A stretch of 15,444 nt of DNA from NCBI GenBank assembly GCA_938039345.1, contig CALHVB010000054.1:1-15444 (forward strand), written 5' to 3'. This DNA is from an uncultured Sediminicola sp. (GTDB lineage Bacteria; Bacteroidota; Bacteroidia; Flavobacteriales; Flavobacteriaceae). Below are positions 1 to 6,663 of the stretch, in pieces. A model generated the notes under the pieces. That model ran no database searches and was not told where the DNA came from. It saw only the letters and a program-made list of their open reading frames with translations. A program made the translations under genes and the position numbers. The first letter of the stretch is position 1. Each line of letters starts with the position of its first letter.

Positions 1-58
1 TTACAACCAATAATTATTATTTTCAATACTTTTGATTATTAGTTGTAAGTTTTCTTGT

Positions 59-89
59 AAAAGACTTCCTATTGCTAGGAAGCCTTTTT
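59..89 (+). terminator. Terminator-like hairpin of repeat unit 1
   Basis: AAAAG-A-CTTCCTA, loop TTGC, TAGGAAG-C-CTTTT followed by another T. The stem is 12 bp with one A-C mismatch and has a U-rich 3' side, the form of an intrinsic terminator. It is nearly symmetric, so it could stop transcription from either side. The same structure recurs at 164-194, weakened by a T-to-C change in the tail, and at 270-300. Confidence 0.6.
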
Positions 90-163
90 AACCAAAGTAA
101 CCTAATTACAACCAATAATTATTATTTTCAATACTTTTGATTATTAGTTGTAAGTTTTCTTGT

Positions 164-194
164 AAAAGACTTCCTATTGCTAGGAAGCCTTCTT
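164..194 (+). terminator. Terminator-like hairpin of repeat unit 2
   Basis: This is the second copy of the CTTCCTA-TTGC-TAGGAAG hairpin. The 3' tail reads CCTTCTT instead of CCTTTTT, which breaks one A-U pair and the U run, so it should be a weaker terminator than the other two copies. Confidence 0.5.
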
Positions 195-269
195 AACCAA
201 AGTAACCTAATTACAACCAATAATTATTATTTTTAATGTTTTTGATTATTGATTTATAAGTTTTCTTGT

Positions 270-300
270 AAAAGACTTCCTATTGCTAGGAAGCCTTTTT
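270..300. terminator. Terminator-like hairpin of repeat unit 3, facing the small membrane gene
   Basis: AAAAG (270-274) pairs with CTTTT (295-299), and CTTCCTA (276-282) with TAGGAAG (287-293), with one A-C mismatch between the two blocks. It is the first strong hairpin that a leftward transcript of the gene at 359-475 would meet, so it may end that transcript. In that direction the tail is CTTTTAC, a shorter U run than on the + strand. Confidence 0.55.
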
Positions 301-358
301 AACCAAAGTAACCTAATTACAACCAATAATTATTATTTTTAATGTTTTTCGTTTCGTA

Positions 359-475
359 CTAAAAAAATGCTAATATCAATACAGATAATACAATAGCTAA
401 AATTGTATCTAGAGAGATAATTACTATAGAAAGTAATCCTTTTAAAAATCCGTCTTTAAATGTTAGCTCGTTCAT
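359..475 (-). CDS. Small single-span membrane peptide, 38 aa, paralogue of the gene at 744-869
   Basis: The leftward ORF starts at ATG (475-473) and stops at TAG. The product opens with a short polar segment (MNELTFKDGFLKG), followed by about 25 hydrophobic residues (14-38) ending in LILAFF, with one acidic residue (D23) inside the span. It is too short for routine gene callers. The case for it being real is the second gene at 744-869: ungapped alignment of the first 16 residues keeps M1, T5, F6, L11, G13, L15 and S16, and both products end in LILA...FF. The ten bases ATAATGGTTA (+ strand), which cover the start and the sequence just upstream, are identical in both. The function is not recognised. 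Candidates are a hydrophobic toxin-like peptide or a small membrane regulator, both inference. Confidence 0.6.
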   Translation of the reverse strand: MNELTFKDGFLKGLLSIVIISLDTILAIVLSVLILAFF

Positions 476-743
476 AATGGTTAGTGTTTATTATATAACT
501 ATATTTCTTAACTTATGTAAAGCTACAAAAAATTAAGAAAAAGACTACATTTGTTGTTGTGAAAATTAATAAAAATGTTGTGTAGATGTATTTTATGTAT
601 TTCTTATCGATTAAAAGTCAAAAATTGATTTTAAGAAATCATATTTTTTGTAGGAAAAAAAGAAATAATGAATATGCTAGTTATAAAAACTACATTATAA
701 GGTTAAGTTCATTTAGGGATAGTTGTATTTCTTATGATAGTGT
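476..743. other. Intergenic spacer between the two small membrane genes
   Basis: No third copy of the small gene was found on either strand. The stretch is very AT-rich. It has an AT-only-stem hairpin at 611-634 (TTAAAA-g-TCAA, loop AAA, TTGA-TTTTAA) and an 11-bp direct repeat GTATTTCTTAT at 597-607 and 725-735. It should hold the promoter of the gene at 359-475, but no good TAnnTTTG box was seen on the minus strand. Confidence 0.5.
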
Positions 744-869
744 TTAAAAGAAACCTAGAGCTGCTAATATTAAGCAAACAATTACTGCAATTATGATAAG
801 AATTAGAACAACAACCATAACACTTAAAAACCCGTTTAAAATTTTAGATCCAAAAGTTGCATTTTCCAT
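744..869 (-). CDS. Small single-span membrane peptide, 41 aa, paralogue of the gene at 359-475
   Basis: The leftward ORF starts at ATG (869-867) and stops at TAA. The product has a polar head (MENATFGSKILNG) and then an almost unbroken hydrophobic stretch from about residue 14 to 41, rich in V, I and L, with C32 and a terminal ALGFF. It matches the other small gene in length, head-to-span layout, seven identities in the first 16 residues, the LILA motif near the end, and the bases just upstream of the start. The two starts are 394 bp apart in the same direction, as expected from a local duplication. The duplication with conserved reading frame and start region is the main evidence that both are translated. 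The function is unknown. Confidence 0.6.
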   Translation of the reverse strand: MENATFGSKILNGFLSVMVVVLILIIIAVIVCLILAALGFF

Positions 870-917
870 AATGGTTATATTTCATATAGTTTCCATTAAA
901 ATAACAAATAAATAACT

Positions 918-940
918 AAAAACCAATAGAATAGGTTTTT
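918..940 (-). terminator. Probable terminator downstream of waaA
   Basis: AAAAACC (918-924), loop of nine bases, GGTTTTT (934-940). Read leftward it is a 7-bp stem ending in a U run, about 90 bp past the waaA stop and before the small gene at 744-869. It would separate the two leftward transcripts. Confidence 0.6.
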
Positions 941-1028
941 CATTCGATTAAAGGTTATAAGATTAAGGTGTTCGGTATTGTGTAAAAACAATAGAGACTC
1001 TTATTAAGTAAGGCTTATAAGCTTTATT

Positions 1029-2270
1029 CTAAAGCAGTGTTTGTCGTTTTATATAATCTAAGATAATTTTACTAGCCCCTGTATTTGTAGCCACATAATT
1101 TTTATTTATTAAACCAGTAGTCTTACAATATTCTGCGTTAGTGTATAATTTATCTACAATAAGGTTAAAATCAGAAGCACTAGTAACGGGTATGATTCCT
1201 TTTTTATCTACCAAATCTTTTGCTTCTTTAAAACCATCGAATTGCGGACCAATAATAATAGGCATGCCAAAAACGGCAGGTTCTAACGTATTATGTAAAC
1301 CCGTAGCAAAACCTCCACCAACATATCCTATATTGGCATAACTATATATTTTAGTTAAAATCCCAATAGTATCTATAATAAGGACATCATAAGAAGAAAT
1401 ATTTTGTTTATTTACCTCAGAATATAAAATACTCTTTTTAGAAATAGCCTTTTTTAACTCTTGTATATGTGTTGGTTTAATATTGTGCGGTGCAATAACA
1501 TATTTAAGAGAAGAGGTATAAGAGTTTATATGTTGTATTAATAAGTTTTCATCTTGTGGCCATGTACTCCCCGCTATAAAACAAAGGTTCTTTTGCTTAA
1601 AAGAGTCCATAAAATCCAAAGAATTATCGTTTGTTAAAATTTCTGAAACCCTATCAAATCTAGTGTCGCCACTAATGGTAGTGTTTTTAATATCTATACT
1701 ATTTAGTAGTTGTATAGATTTTTGGTCTTGTAAAAAGATATGTGTAAAATAGGATAAGCTATTGCGCATAAAGCCTCCATACCACTTAAAGAATAACTGT
1801 TTTTTATTAAAAATAGCTGAGGTTAGTAGTACTGGAACTTGTTTTAAATTTAAAGCTTTTAAAAAAGAAGGCCATATTTCATACTTTACAAAAATGGCTA
1901 ATTGCGGATTAACAAGGGTTATAAATTTTTTTGCATTGTATTTTGTGTCTAAAGGTAAGTAACATATAAAATCGGCTATGCTAGTGTTTTTTTTAATTTC
2001 ATACCCCGATGGAGAGAAAAAAGTAACTAATATTTTATGGTTAGGATAATTAACCTTTAATTTTTCTATAACAGGTAAGCCTTGCTCATATTCCCCTAAA
2101 GATGCAGTGTGTATCCAAATAACGGCATCTTCTTTAGAAAGTTTTTCTTGTAAATAAGAAAAGGTGTTTTTTCTACCTTTAACAAACAATGCTATTTTAG
2201 GATTAAATAAAGCTATACCTTTTAAAAAAAAGGAAACAAGGTATATTACAATATTATAGATGCTGTGCAC
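1029..2270 (-). CDS. waaA: 3-deoxy-D-manno-octulosonic acid (Kdo) transferase
   Basis: WaaA (KdtA) moves Kdo from CMP-Kdo onto lipid A precursor at the cytoplasmic face of the inner membrane, the first step of the LPS core. The product is 413 residues, the usual length for the family. An N-terminal hydrophobic anchor lies at about 5-22. The GT-B N-domain signature WIHTASLGEYEQG is at 52-64, with E60 matching the family's catalytic Glu. The C-domain has GGGFATGLHNTLEPAVFGMP, the CMP-Kdo binding motif. The start codon is GTG at 2270-2268; no in-frame ATG lies close upstream, and the sequence after it (HSIYNIVIYL) fits the family N-terminus. It is divergent from the aminotransferase gene across a 94-bp gap. 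A near-consensus leftward box, TATTTTAG, lies in that gap. How many Kdo residues it adds cannot be told from sequence. Confidence 0.95.
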   Translation of the reverse strand: MHSIYNIVIYLVSFFLKGIALFNPKIALFVKGRKNTFSYLQEKLSKEDAVIWIHTASLGEYEQGLPVIEKLKVNYPNHKILVTFFSPSGYEIKKNTSIADFICYLPLDTKYNAKKFITLVNPQLAIFVKYEIWPSFLKALNLKQVPVLLTSAIFNKKQLFFKWYGGFMRNSLSYFTHIFLQDQKSIQLLNSIDIKNTTISGDTRFDRVSEILTNDNSLDFMDSFKQKNLCFIAGSTWPQDENLLIQHINSYTSSLKYVIAPHNIKPTHIQELKKAISKKSILYSEVNKQNISSYDVLIIDTIGILTKIYSYANIGYVGGGFATGLHNTLEPAVFGMPIIIGPQFDGFKEAKDLVDKKGIIPVTSASDFNLIVDKLYTNAEYCKTTGLINKNYVATNTGASKIILDYIKRQTLL

Positions 2271-2317
2271 GTAAAAATCTTTGCTGCTAAAATACGTTTC
2301 TTTCGATAAATTGATTA

Positions 2318-2346
2318 TTGATAGTGTCTTTTATTTTGTAATTTTG
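2318..2346 (+). promoter_or_regulatory. Bacteroidota-type promoter for the aminotransferase-galE operon
   Basis: TTG at 2318-2320, an 18-bp spacer, then TAATTTTG at 2339-2346 match the -33 TTG and -7 TAnnTTTG elements of Bacteroidota primary-sigma promoters. Transcription would begin near 2353, leaving a leader of only about a dozen bases before the ATG at 2365. Confidence 0.65.
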
Positions 2347-2364
2347 TAAGACTAATTTCTACAA

Positions 2365-3519
2365 ATGAAGAAAATTCAAATGGTAGACCTTAACGGTCAG
2401 TACCAAACTATAAAAGAACAAGTAAATACTTCCATTTCAAATATTTTAGAAACTTCGGCATTTATAAATGGACCAGAAGTAAAAAGTTTTCAAAAAGAAT
2501 TAGAAACATATTTAGGGGTTAAACATGTAATTCCTTGTGCTAATGGTACAGATGCATTGCAAATAGCAATGATGGGTTTAGGACTAAAGCCAGGAGATGA
2601 GGTTATTACAGCAGATTTTACTTTTGCGGCAACAGTAGAAGTAATAGCTTTATTAGGTTTAGTACCCGTATTAGTAGATGTAGAGATAGATACTTTTAAT
2701 ATAGATGTTGTTGCTTTAGAAAGAGCAATAACTCCAAAAACAAAAGCCATAGTACCCGTACATCTTTTTGGGCAGTGTGCTAATATGGATGTTATTTTAG
2801 AATTAGCGAAAGAGCATAACTTGTTTGTTATAGAAGATAATGCGCAAGGAATAGGCGCTAATTATATAGCTAAAGATGGTTCTAAACAAAAATCAGGAAC
2901 AATAGGTAATGTAGGAGCTACTTCTTTTTTTCCATCTAAAAATTTAGGATGTTATGGAGATGGAGGAGCTATTTTTACAAACGATGATGATTTAGCACAT
3001 ACGCTAAGAGGTATAGTAAATCATGGGATGTATAAAAGGTATCACCATGATGTAGTAGGTGTAAATTCTAGATTAGATAGTATACAGGCAGCTGTTTTAC
3101 GAGCTAAATTACCCTTGTTAGATACTTATAATGGTAAACGAAGAAATGCAGCAAGAAAATATTCTAAAGCCTTTGAGGGGCAAGAACATATTGTTGTTCC
3201 TAAATTAGTAAGTAATTGTTCAGAAATATGCGATACCTGCGATTGTCATGTATTTCATCAATATACATTAAGAATTTTAAATGGAAAAAGAGATGCTTTA
3301 GTACAGCATTTAAATGATAATGATATACCATGCGGAGTGTATTATCCAATTCCATTACATCTTCAAAAAGCCTATGTTGATAGTCGTTATAAGGAAGAAG
3401 ATTTTCCAATAACAAATCAATTGGTAAAAGAAGTAATATCACTTCCGATGCATACAGAATTAGATGATGAGCAGATAGCTTATATAACAAATAAAGTAAT
3501 TGAATTCATAAATAATTAA
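2365..3519 (+). CDS. DegT/DnrJ/EryC1/StrS-family PLP-dependent sugar aminotransferase
   Basis: These enzymes aminate keto-sugar nucleotides using PLP and glutamate, for surface polysaccharide or LPS. The 384-residue product has the family layout: a substrate loop near NGPEVKSFQKELE (35-47), ANGTDALQIA for PLP phosphate contact (59-68), EDNAQGIGA (157-165) where D158 and Q161 contact the cofactor ring, and SFFPSKNLGCYGDGGA (187-202) with K192 as the Schiff-base lysine. Unusual is a cysteine cluster just before HVFHQYTL: C285, C289, C292 and C294. The stop is one base before the galE ATG, so the two are almost certainly co-transcribed and perhaps translationally coupled. It resembles the branch acting on UDP-3-keto-GlcNAc(A) or dTDP-3-keto sugars (WbpE- or FdtB-like), but the exact substrate cannot be fixed from sequence. 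Confidence 0.92.
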   Translation: MKKIQMVDLNGQYQTIKEQVNTSISNILETSAFINGPEVKSFQKELETYLGVKHVIPCANGTDALQIAMMGLGLKPGDEVITADFTFAATVEVIALLGLVPVLVDVEIDTFNIDVVALERAITPKTKAIVPVHLFGQCANMDVILELAKEHNLFVIEDNAQGIGANYIAKDGSKQKSGTIGNVGATSFFPSKNLGCYGDGGAIFTNDDDLAHTLRGIVNHGMYKRYHHDVVGVNSRLDSIQAAVLRAKLPLLDTYNGKRRNAARKYSKAFEGQEHIVVPKLVSNCSEICDTCDCHVFHQYTLRILNGKRDALVQHLNDNDIPCGVYYPIPLHLQKAYVDSRYKEEDFPITNQLVKEVISLPMHTELDDEQIAYITNKVIEFINN

Positions 3520-3520
3520 A

Positions 3521-4537
3521 ATGAAAGTATTAGTAACAGGTGGTTTAGGATTTATTGGTTCTCACACCGTAGTAGAGCTACAAAATGTAGGGTTTGAGGT
3601 AGTGATTATAGATGACCTTTCTAATTCATCAGAAGAGGTACTAAACGGAATTACTTCTATTACTGGTAAGACTCCTATTTTTGAAAAGTTAGATTTAAAA
3701 GAAAAATCTAAAGTAGAAGATTTCTTTAAAAAGTATGATGATATAGAAGGTGTTATTCATTTTGCAGCTTCTAAAGCAGTAGGAGAAAGTGTTGAACTAC
3801 CATTACTATATTATGAGAACAATATTGGAACATTAGTATACATATTAAAAGAATTATCTAAGAAAGATAAAGCTGGTTTTATATTCAGTTCTTCTTGTAC
3901 TGTATACGGACAAGCAGATAAAATGCCTATTACAGAAGACGCACCGGTAAAAAGCGCAGAATCTCCTTATGGTAATACCAAACAAGTTGGAGAAGAAATT
4001 ATTAGAGATACCTGTAAAGTAACACCAAGTTTACAAGCAATAGCATTACGTTATTTTAATCCTATGGGAGCGCACCCAAGTGCTAAAATAGGAGAATTGC
4101 CAATTGGAGTTCCACAGAATTTAGTGCCATTTATTACGCAAACAGGAGTAGGGTTAAGAGAAAAATTATCTGTTTTTGGAGACGATTACCCAACTAAAGA
4201 TGGTACATGTGTTAGAGATTATATACACGTAGTAGATTTAGCAAAAGCACATGTAGTAGCATTACAACGTTTGCTAGAAGGCAAAAATAAAGAAAATTAC
4301 GAGGTGTTTAACGTAGGAACAGGAACAGGTAGTACTGTTTTAGAGGTTATTAATAGTTTTGAGAAAGTTTCTGGTAAGAAATTAAATTATCAAATTGTAG
4401 ATAGGAGAGAAGGAGATATTACGGCAGCCTATGCAGATACAGCTAAAGCTAATAATGAGTTAGGATGGAAAGCAGAATCTACCTTAGACGAAGCAATGAA
4501 ATCTGCTTGGGACTGGGAAGTAAAAGTAAGAAGTTAA
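3521..4537 (+). CDS. galE: UDP-glucose 4-epimerase
   Basis: GalE interconverts UDP-glucose and UDP-galactose (some members also the N-acetyl forms) with tightly bound NAD, supplying galactose-type donors for envelope glycans. The 338-residue product is of normal length. It shows the NAD-binding VTGGLGFIGSHT (5-16), D31-D32 at the end of the second strand, SSSCTVYG (123-130) with S125 as the likely catalytic serine, the Y150-x3-K154 pair in SPYGNTKQVGEE, YFNPMGAHPS (178-187) and the C-terminal GTG...VRDYIHVVDLA region typical of short-chain epimerases. It starts one base after the stop of the aminotransferase gene and is followed by a strong terminator, so it ends the operon. Specificity for N-acetylated sugars cannot be judged by eye. 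Confidence 0.95.
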   Translation: MKVLVTGGLGFIGSHTVVELQNVGFEVVIIDDLSNSSEEVLNGITSITGKTPIFEKLDLKEKSKVEDFFKKYDDIEGVIHFAASKAVGESVELPLLYYENNIGTLVYILKELSKKDKAGFIFSSSCTVYGQADKMPITEDAPVKSAESPYGNTKQVGEEIIRDTCKVTPSLQAIALRYFNPMGAHPSAKIGELPIGVPQNLVPFITQTGVGLREKLSVFGDDYPTKDGTCVRDYIHVVDLAKAHVVALQRLLEGKNKENYEVFNVGTGTGSTVLEVINSFEKVSGKKLNYQIVDRREGDITAAYADTAKANNELGWKAESTLDEAMKSAWDWEVKVRS

Positions 4538-4557
4538 TACACTTATATAAAATTAAG

Positions 4558-4600
4558 AAAAAGGTTTATCTGTTTTTAGGTAAACCTTTTTTTGTTTTTT
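4558..4600 (+). terminator. Intrinsic terminator after galE
   Basis: AAAAAGGTTTA (4558-4568), 12-base loop, TAAACCTTTTT (4581-4591). This is a perfect 11-bp stem running into TTGTTTTTT, 20 bp after the galE stop. It separates the sugar operon from the next small gene. Confidence 0.9.
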
Positions 4601-4618
4601 AGAATTAATATACAATGT

Positions 4619-4975
4619 ATGATACCTAATTTTTTAGATAGTAACGAATTGCTAAAAAAAGCAACTGAAGAAAACTTGTTTGTGAATTTAGTTACACAAC
4701 TACAGAAAGATTTTACGTTAGCAAATATCGATATTGAATTTTCTACAACAGCTTCTGCAAAAGACTTTTTAATTCAATTACAAGAAAAAGTATATTTTCT
4801 GCTTCTAGAGAAATTTATGGAATATTTAAATCTAATGTATATTATAGATGTTCCAGAAAAGGCGTTTAAAGACATAAAAGAAGATGATATAGTTGAGGTG
4901 GCAAAACATGTTTCTTTTTTAATATTAAAAAGAGAATGGCAAAAAGTTTGGTATAAAGCTAAATATAGCAAATGA
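4619..4975 (+). CDS. Conserved-type small protein of unknown function, 118 aa
   Basis: I do not recognise a named domain. The best start is ATG at 4619 (MIPNFLDSNELLKKATEEN); a TTG in frame at 4592 lies inside the galE terminator and is unlikely. The product has no signal peptide or membrane span. It looks mostly helical, with an amphipathic pattern around QLQEKVYFLLLEKFMEYLNL and a C-terminal basic segment with three tryptophan or tyrosine positions (REWQKVWYKAKYSK). It appears to be a soluble cytoplasmic protein. Similar short proteins near galE and nucleotide genes are familiar to me from flavobacterial genomes, but no function is established that I can name. It lies alone between the galE terminator and a 228-bp spacer, so it is probably its own transcript, though no clear promoter was seen. 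Confidence 0.75.
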   Translation: MIPNFLDSNELLKKATEENLFVNLVTQLQKDFTLANIDIEFSTTASAKDFLIQLQEKVYFLLLEKFMEYLNLMYIIDVPEKAFKDIKEDDIVEVAKHVSFLILKREWQKVWYKAKYSK

Positions 4976-5036
4976 AAATATTGAAACGTGTTTTAATTAA
5001 AGTAATGTTAATGAGAGGTTTGTAATTTGTTAAATA

Positions 5037-5044
5037 TACCTTTG
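5037..5044 (+). promoter_or_regulatory. Candidate upstream -7 promoter box for the PAP2 gene
   Basis: TACCTTTG matches the Bacteroidota -7 consensus TAnnTTTG. TTTG motifs lie upstream at 5019-5022 and 5026-5029, but the spacing is shorter than usual. It would give a leader of about 150 bases before the ATG at 5204. The rest of the spacer (4976-5203) shows no convincing gene. Confidence 0.35.
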
Positions 5045-5181
5045 AATTGTCTTTGTTAAGCTTGGAAGTATAATAATGGGTGGTCTTTTGTTTAAAAACA
5101 GTTCACAGCTAATTAACAACAGTTTATAGTTTTTAATCTACAATTGAAAAAAGCGTAGTAAAAAAAAGTTAAAAAATAATT

Positions 5182-5189
5182 TACGTTTG
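5182..5189 (+). promoter_or_regulatory. Candidate proximal -7 promoter box for the PAP2 gene
   Basis: TACGTTTG matches TAnnTTTG and lies 14 bp before the ATG at 5204, giving a nearly leaderless transcript. No good -33 TTG was seen at the proper distance, so this is tentative. Confidence 0.4.
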
Positions 5190-5203
5190 AAAAAATGTAA
5201 ATT

Positions 5204-5884
5204 ATGAGAAATCTAAAAAACAATTTAGTTCCTTTTATTTTTTTGTTAATAGTCCTTTTTCCTTTTAATTTTTTAGAAAAGGGTAAACTAGTTTTAGAAT
5301 TAAATGCTGCAAGAACATCTTTTTTAGATGTTTTTTTTATTAATGCCAGTAGTTTAGGTAACGGATTTAGTATATTATTTGTACTGTTTTTTGTGGTTTT
5401 GTACTTTAGATTTAAATGGGTCTCTATTTTCTTTTTAGCTTTTATTTTTCATTTATTATGGATACTATTATTTAAAAAAGGGTTTTATCATGGAGCATTA
5501 AGGCCATTATTATATTACAGAAGTTTAGATCAGGAATGTTTGTTAAACCTTATAGAAGGGGTAAAAGTGAGGCATGTTAATACATTTCCTTCTGGACATA
5601 CCACCTGTGTATTTTTTCTAGTATCTTTCTTTGCACTATTAGCAAATAACAAATATCTATCTTGGTTTTTGGCTATTATAGGTTTATTTGTGGGCGTATC
5701 TAGAATTTATTTAATTCAACACTTTTTTAACGATGTATATTTTGGAATTTTATTTGGAACTATATCTTCCTTATTAGCCTATTATATAGTATTAAAATAT
5801 CCAAAATTATGGCATCAAAATAAAATTCAAATTAATTTTTCTATAGAGAAAAATGAAGGAGAAAGTCAAACCTTAAATAGGTGA
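5204..5884 (+). CDS. PAP2-superfamily membrane phosphatase
   Basis: PAP2 enzymes remove phosphate from lipid phosphates such as undecaprenyl diphosphate, phosphatidate or lipid A at the outer face of the inner membrane. The 226-residue product is strongly hydrophobic, with likely spans at about 8-24, 54-68, 73-90, 132-148, 152-168 and 179-196. Motif 2 is PSGH at 129-132 (H132 as acid). Motif 3 is SR-x5-H-x3-D with S166, R167, H173 (nucleophile) and D177. Motif 1 is imperfect: K91-K92 stand eight and seven residues before R100-P101, not the usual six. The C-terminus is polar (about 200-226). Nearness to waaA and sugar genes fits a role in envelope lipid carrier recycling or lipid A dephosphorylation, but that is inference. 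It is convergent with the kinase gene, 15 bp away. Confidence 0.88.
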   Translation: MRNLKNNLVPFIFLLIVLFPFNFLEKGKLVLELNAARTSFLDVFFINASSLGNGFSILFVLFFVVLYFRFKWVSIFFLAFIFHLLWILLFKKGFYHGALRPLLYYRSLDQECLLNLIEGVKVRHVNTFPSGHTTCVFFLVSFFALLANNKYLSWFLAIIGLFVGVSRIYLIQHFFNDVYFGILFGTISSLLAYYIVLKYPKLWHQNKIQINFSIEKNEGESQTLNR

Positions 5885-5899
5885 TGTTTTAATTGCAGT

Positions 5900-6514
5900 T
5901 TAAAATAACCCGTTTATTTCGGCATCAATTTTATTAATAACAAATCCTAAATCTTCTGGGTTATTAACAAAATCTATTTTATCTACATCTATAATTAAAA
6001 GTTTCCCTTTTTCATAGCTTTCAGACCATGCCTCATAGCGTTCATTAAGCCTACTTAAATAATCTATAGATATAGAATTTTCGTAATCTCTACCTCGTGT
6101 ATGTATTTGTTTTACCAAATTAGGAATAGAACTTCTTAGGTAAATTAATAAATCTGGTGCTTGTACTAAAGACTCCATTAACTCAAAAAGGCTAGAGTAA
6201 TTACTAAAATCTCTATTGGTCATAAGTCCCATTGCGTGCAGGTTGGGAGCAAAAATAAAAGCATCTTCATAAATAGTTCTATCTAAGATAGTACTTTTAC
6301 CACTTTCTCTTATTTGTAATATTTGTCGGTATCTACTGTTTAAAAAGTAAATTTGTAAATTAAAACTCCAACGTTCCATTTGGCTATAGAAATCATCCAA
6401 ATAAGGATTGTCTACAACATCTTCGTAATGTGCTTCCCATTTGTAATGTTTAGCGAGTAGTCTTGTTAAAGTGGTTTTACCAGCCCCTATATTTCCTGCA
6501 ACGGCTATATGCAT
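5900..6514 (-). CDS. Deoxynucleoside kinase (deoxyadenosine/deoxyguanosine kinase type)
   Basis: This enzyme phosphorylates salvaged deoxynucleosides at the 5' position with ATP in the cytoplasm. The 204-residue product is standard for bacterial dAK/dGK. It shows the P-loop GNIGAGKTT (7-15), a Glu after the second strand (E31, the likely general base), the LDRTIYEDAFIFA segment (77-89) corresponding to the family DRS/DRT motif, and an arginine-rich LID, TRGRDYENSISIDYLSRLNERYEAW (139-163), with R140 and R142. The start ATG is at 6514-6512 (MHIAVAGN), directly before the P-loop strand as usual. It is convergent with the PAP2 gene and divergent from metK. No clear leftward promoter box was found in the 289-bp gap to metK. 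Preference among dA, dG, dC and dT cannot be decided here. Confidence 0.93.
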   Translation of the reverse strand: MHIAVAGNIGAGKTTLTRLLAKHYKWEAHYEDVVDNPYLDDFYSQMERWSFNLQIYFLNSRYRQILQIRESGKSTILDRTIYEDAFIFAPNLHAMGLMTNRDFSNYSSLFELMESLVQAPDLLIYLRSSIPNLVKQIHTRGRDYENSISIDYLSRLNERYEAWSESYEKGKLLIIDVDKIDFVNNPEDLGFVINKIDAEINGLF

Positions 6515-6643
6515 TTAATAAAAGATTAATGATTAGAGTGAGGCGCAATATACAACGATTCTTGGGTTAGAGAAAAAATAGTTGATGAAAAGTTAATTAA
6601 GTAATAATAATAGTATAATGTTTTTATATCGTAAACAAATATT

Positions 6644-6651
6644 TACCTTTG
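6644..6651 (+). promoter_or_regulatory. -7 promoter box for metK
   Basis: TACCTTTG matches TAnnTTTG. A T-run at 6620-6625, 18 bp upstream, is a poor -33 element. Transcription would start near 6658, only a few bases before the riboswitch P1 stem, as expected for an aptamer at the 5' end of the leader. GTAAA (6631-6635) and TTTAC (6642-6646) form a short dyad overlapping the box. Confidence 0.65.
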
Positions 6652-6663
6652 CGCCACAATTTA

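Larger units (their letters stand above)
1..349. repeat. Tandem array of a 105-bp two-hairpin repeat (3.3 copies visible)
   Basis: Units begin at 1, 106, 211 and 317, each opening with TTACAACCAATAATTATTAT. The first two spacings are 105 bp and the third is 106 bp. The fourth copy is cut at about 349, where it runs into unrelated sequence before a small leftward gene. Because a unit starts at base 1, the array probably continues to the left. Each unit has two dyads. In unit 1, TTACAACcAATAAT (1-14) pairs with ATTATTaGTTGTAA (36-49) with one mismatch, and CTTCCTA/TAGGAAG lies at 65-82. Copies 1 and 2 are nearly identical. Copies 3 and 4 share variants (TTAATGTTTTT for TCAATACTTTT), and copy 3 has lost most of the right arm of the first dyad. 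No coding potential was seen. The function is unknown. Confidence 0.95.

Noticed and set aside
1..349. CRISPR array or integron attC array
   Set aside because: The whole 105-bp unit is repeated with no variable spacers, no cas gene is near, and no gene cassettes or matching GTTRRRY-type core sites lie between units.
611..634. AT-only hairpin between the small membrane genes as a terminator
   Set aside because: The stem has almost no G-C pairs and a bulge, with no clear U run after it on either strand. It is noted only as part of the spacer.
4592..4618. TTG start for the 118-residue protein
   Set aside because: It lies in the U tail of the galE terminator. The ATG at 4619 is the simpler start.
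5076..5129. 17-codon ORF in the spacer before the PAP2 gene
   Set aside because: It is short, has no second copy and no distinctive composition, and reads like chance in AT-rich DNA.
6631..6646. GTAAA-N6-TTTAC dyad as a repressor operator for metK
   Set aside because: Short AT-rich dyads like this are expected by chance. It overlaps the -7 box but no second copy exists at the other methionine promoter.
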